A DNA stretch of 64,000 nt from NCBI GenBank assembly GCA_963969495.1, contig OZ018324.1, positions 48,617,503-48,681,502 of the forward strand. Reading direction: 5' to 3'. The DNA is from Ceratothoa steindachneri. Lineage: Eukaryota; Arthropoda; Malacostraca; Isopoda; Cymothoidae. A program made the position numbers and the translations under genes. The notes below the pieces were generated by a model. The model did no database searches. It had not been told where the DNA came from and saw nothing but the letters and a program-made list of their open reading frames with translations. Shown piece by piece: positions 61,301 through 64,000 of this stretch (position 1 is the first letter of the stretch; each line of letters opens with the position of its first letter).

Positions 61301-62372
61301 TTTGTATATATTAATTTGTATATGGAATAAGAAATGAAAATGCATATGCTAATTTGAATAAATAGGGATGAGGCAAGCCGCAGTCGGTAGAGTCGCGCGC
61401 TGGAACACACTAAATGGCAAACGCAGAAAGCAAATGTTAGGTCGAACACCTGAGTCAATACAAGTTCACGCATAAACAAACATTCGCGTCTTGGGGAAGA
61501 TTTATCAGAAAATGGGAGGCTACAAAGCAGCTGAACAAATACAGACTTTGATCAAGAGAAATTTCAACACAGATGTACGAGTAACAAGCGATTCCTATAA
61601 TAAAGATAAAACTATTAGAAATATGTAGGTATATCTTACACACACAGCTGTTCAGTAGCTCCGCCCTAGAGGTGGAAATTAACAAACCAGACCACTGGGG
61701 TCTGCCCTCACGGACAAGTCTAGGTCACGCCCCTTAGGAAACAGAAACATATATAGTTAGGCATTGGTTATTTTAAAAAGTCAGAAGGCCAACCAGAGTC
61801 AGAGAAAGAGACTAATTATTCGGTAACACCGTTTACTCCTTAGTAGCGTTACGGAACCCGTTTAATTCGCCTATGTCCTGTCACCTTTGAACCCAATACT
61901 TCGCGTAGAATAGAAAGCCTACTTATTGACCGCAAAGTACTCGTGACGTGCCGCTTGCCCCCTTAATAGGCCAGTTAGAATAAAAATATATTTTTGCTAC
62001 GTCCTTTTCGAAGTCTTTCTTTACTCCAATTACCAGGAAACCTTCGGTAAGCCCAGTATAAATCATAACGCTTGTGAAGAATAATTATTAAGGAGTCAGA
62101 AACAATTCGACGGAGATATAAGTATGCCCAGTTACCAAAGGTCATCACCACCCGTTGTGTACAATAGCAACAAAGAGTCGTCAATATTCTCGCCATTTTT
62201 ACTAACCACCAAGCTCCCACTAACCGGGTAGTTTTACCTCCACTTCCCTATCAGATAAACCACCTTTTACCATCTCTTTTCATCAACCATAAGCCGATCC
62301 CCATTCACGTATTAACAGGCTACCTATAAACCTGGTGACACACCTATAATTAAGTGACCTTCTTCCCCTAGT

Positions 62373-62836
62373 GAGTCATAGCCACCCTATACGTAGACGA
62401 CTTGTCTATCACCCTCGAATGATAAAAAATGGCCCTCAATAGAACGGCGTCTACAGGTCGCCATCGAAAACATATGTTAATGGACCTCTGCTAACGGATA
62501 TCACTTCTCCGTGGATAAGTCTAAAGTGGACCATTTCTGCCGTCGCGTCAGCTGCATTCGTGAGCCGGAATTATATATTTATTTACCGGCAAAGAATCGC
62601 AGTTGTTAAAAAACTCAACTTTCTAGGAATGATGCTTGATAAAAAACTAACGTGTGAACCCAATATTAGAAGCCTCAAAGTATAGCTAACAAGGCTACTA
62701 AGATTGTGAGAACAGTCTTCAGACAAGAATGGGGAGTCGACATACAAACTCTACTTCTTCTATACCGCTCTTTTGGATCATTTATCCACCCTAAACTGGA
62801 CTACGGTATGGAGATATACTGCTCTGCGATAAAGAC
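62373..62836 (+). pseudogene. Jk-3: Jockey-clade ORF2, RT core after the gypsy insertion
   Basis: It resumes with ATLYVDDLSITLE (62383-62421), the catalytic YVDD. RLQVAIEN, ANGYHFSVDKSKVDHFCRR (family FSxxKTKxxHF), LNFLGMMLDKKLTCEP and FIHPKLDYGMEIYCSAIKTL-like sequence follow, across frames with stops. Each matches Jk-1 at the equivalent place (ATLYVDDLSIS; LGLAFDRRLTWE; SKLDYGCEFYAS). Confidence 0.75.
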
Positions 62837-62968
62837 TCTATAGATAACTTAGAGTATGAAAGAAAAATAAAGAAAGAAAAGTAGCGAAACGAGTTTTCGA
62901 ACGCGCTTCCCGCGTCGATGGACAGCCGTTAGTGAGAGCCTTAAACCACTCGGCCATCCTGAGTCCCC
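62837..62968 (-). repeat. tRNA-derived SINE, copy 1
   Basis: The minus strand starts GGGACTCAGGATGGCCGAGT, a class II tRNA (Ser/Leu-like) start with an A box TGGCCGAGTGGTT. It continues through a B-box-like CGCGTTCGAAAACTC to a (TTTC)n tail. The anticodon stem does not pair, so it is not a tRNA gene. AAAGACTC flanks it on both sides (about 62826 and 62970), a likely target duplication. Confidence 0.65.
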
Positions 62969-63144
62969 CCAAAAGACTCATTCAAACAAAGCATTTAAGC
63001 CGCTCGCCTGAACTTTTCGCACGCTACGCAGGCCTTTTCCTAGAAGCGGAGCGTAATTTGAGGGATTGAGGAGAACGGAGTCAGGAAATGTCATTTGAGG
63101 ACTAATGTTCTCCCTCCTCAGCCTCCCGGGTCTTGGCACCATTG
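62969..63144 (+). other. Unassigned stretch between SINE copies
   Basis: A frame reads RLIQTKHLSRSPELFARYAG. It could be Jk-3 sequence or another relic, and no motif decides it. Confidence 0.3.
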
Positions 63145-63281
63145 TAGATAGCTTAGAGTAGGAAAGGGGGCAAAGAAAAATAAAGAAAGAAAAGTATCGA
63201 AACTAGTTTCGAACGCGCTTCCCGCATCGCTGGACAGCCGTTAGTGAGAGCCTTTAACCACTCGGCCATCTTGAGTCCCCA
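63145..63281 (-). repeat. tRNA-derived SINE, copy 2
   Basis: Matches copy 1 throughout: GGGACTCAAGATGGCCGAGT head, shared GCTCTCACTAACGGCTGTCC, CGCGTTCGAAACTAG B-box region, TTTC-rich tail and terminal CTAAGCTATCTA. It has a small extra G/C patch in the tail. Confidence 0.65.
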
Positions 63282-63570
63282 TAAAAGACTTGGAGTGCAA
63301 GTACGACTCCTGATGGAGGAGTATGGGATTACCATGAAGTCCATCCACGAGGTTTCGTACCAGCAAACACCACCCTGGAAAAGATAATTTTAAAATCTGG
63401 CAGAACTTAAACCTCCAAGGACAACTAATATCACCTAGGGGGTGCAGAATTACATTCCTTAAGAACGTAGAATACCAGGGAGTTGAAATATTCGCAGATG
63501 GATCGAAATCAGACGACGGGACGGGTTTTGCAGTGATATCTGAGAGTCGTAGGTCAGGTAGATTTATGTG
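63282..63570 (+). pseudogene. Jk-3: pre-RNase H and RNase H start
   Basis: VRLLMEEYGITMKSIHEVSY and QQTPPWK correspond to the Jk-1 segment before RNase H (ARKLLLEVDIAL; RTPPWR). After shifts, EIFADGSKSDDGTGFAVIS (63490-63545) is the RNase H start with its first catalytic Asp. The rest of RNase H is missing beyond 63570. Confidence 0.7.
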
Positions 63571-64000
63571 GGGGGGGCTTTGTCTCTTCTGTTATTGTAA
63601 TGTTGCCACCCCCTGTAGATATGGCTTGCCTCTTGATTGGTAATTCTTCGTACCAATAAGGGGTTTGGTTGCCGGGTTTGTGGTAACGATGCCACTCAAA
63701 GTGGGTGAGCTTCATAGGGTAGGGATAACGCTTGCCACCGGTAATGGTAACAAGTTAATTGAATGCGCAAGGGAAATATCCCTTTAAGTGGCCCTGTACT
63801 TCATCCGAGAATATGGTACCAGTTGAGATAAATAAAAGAATCTATTTATAGTTGTAAACAAGTTTCTGTCTATTTATTTCACCTTGCACCGAATAAGAAA
63901 TACTCCGAATACAATTCCAAGATTCGACTTAACGACAAAGTAATGCGGGAAAATGGTAGAGCGACAGGACGATTATAATAATCGAATTATTGAATTAATG
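63571..64000. other. Unassigned, possibly LTR-like sequence
   Basis: A G8 run, a GC-normal part and AATAAAAG near 63830 are seen. TGTAATGTTGCC near 63597 and GAATACA near 63916 could be LTR ends, but no flanking duplication supports this. Confidence 0.25.

Larger units (their letters stand above)
59773..62372 (+). mobile_element. LTR-A (copy 3), right LTR with two insertions
   Basis: The pieces are 59773-59797, 60738-60902 and 61301-62372, about 1.26 kb of LTR in total. They match copy 2 (GGATTTATCAAATCCTAACAA; GTCGGTAGAGTCGCGCGC; CTAGGTCACkCCCCTTAGG) and copy 1 downstream of the microsatellite site (TTGACCGCAAAG; ACCTTCGGTAAGC). The tRNA-like segment lies at 61387-61455. No protein is encoded. 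Confidence 0.7.

Noticed and set aside
62850..63285. Functional tRNA-Ser/Leu genes
   Set aside because: A and B boxes are present but the anticodon stem does not pair and a TTTC-rich tail follows; SINEs fit better.
63571..64000. Complete LTR at the right edge
   Set aside because: Possible TG/CA ends exist but there is no flanking duplication or second copy in the window.

Overview
The window is eukaryotic, AT-rich, repeat-dense DNA with no complete host gene. Its composition suggests a metazoan, most likely a marine invertebrate such as a crustacean. Evidence for this is the set of CR1-, Jockey-, Penelope-, Ty3/gypsy-, Tc1/mariner- and Helitron-type relics together with very long (AT)n, (CT)n and (GA)n microsatellites. 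The species cannot be fixed from the sequence alone. Almost every long reading frame belongs to a mobile element, and nearly all are broken by stops, frameshifts or deletions.

Layout. 1-13 kb: CT/CA simple repeats, a Tc1 transposase relic (1.4-2.1 kb), a complete but dead Tc1 transposon with ~210-bp inverted repeats (3654-5257), one candidate host exon (about 6.1-6.3 kb, minus strand), a ~16-bp minisatellite (9 kb) and a decayed Jockey copy (9.8-12.85 kb, minus). 14-25.5 kb: two Jockey-clade retrotransposons. A decayed plus-strand copy (Jk-2, 14.1-18.99 kb) abuts a near full-length minus-strand copy (Jk-1, 19.0-25.5 kb) that keeps readable RT and RNase H domains. 25.5-32.7 kb: a Penelope-like (PLE) fragment split by a solo LTR (LTR-A), a CR1 copy inside a CT-rich tract, an IS630/Tc1/mariner relic and a possible solo LTR. 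33-36.3 kb: a minus-strand relic of an unclassified transposase-like family, then a mariner that split an (AT)n microsatellite.

36.4-45.7 kb is a Penelope cluster: one element with ~115-bp terminal inverted repeats, two isolated pseudo-LTR pieces and two head-to-head inverted pairs. Five of the termini carry a stem-loop-GAAA signature that resembles a decayed hammerhead ribozyme core, and each lies 44-83 bp from a microsatellite. A ~400-bp non-autonomous Helitron-like repeat sits in this cluster and again at 60.9 kb.

45.9-64 kb: a 5'-truncated Jockey copy; a nearly full-length CR1 with an SGNH-esterase ORF1, whose endonuclease is interrupted by a 1.18-kb LTR (LTR-D); a Merlin-like relic; a second CR1 copy with a single stop codon; and a third Jockey (Jk-3) split at its RT core by a 6.4-kb gypsy element (LTR-A family). 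That gypsy element itself holds a solo LTR-D, a 940-bp solo LTR-E and a Helitron. Junctions and target duplications let the insertion order be read directly. The genes do not form a pathway; they are layers of retrotransposon and transposon insertion.
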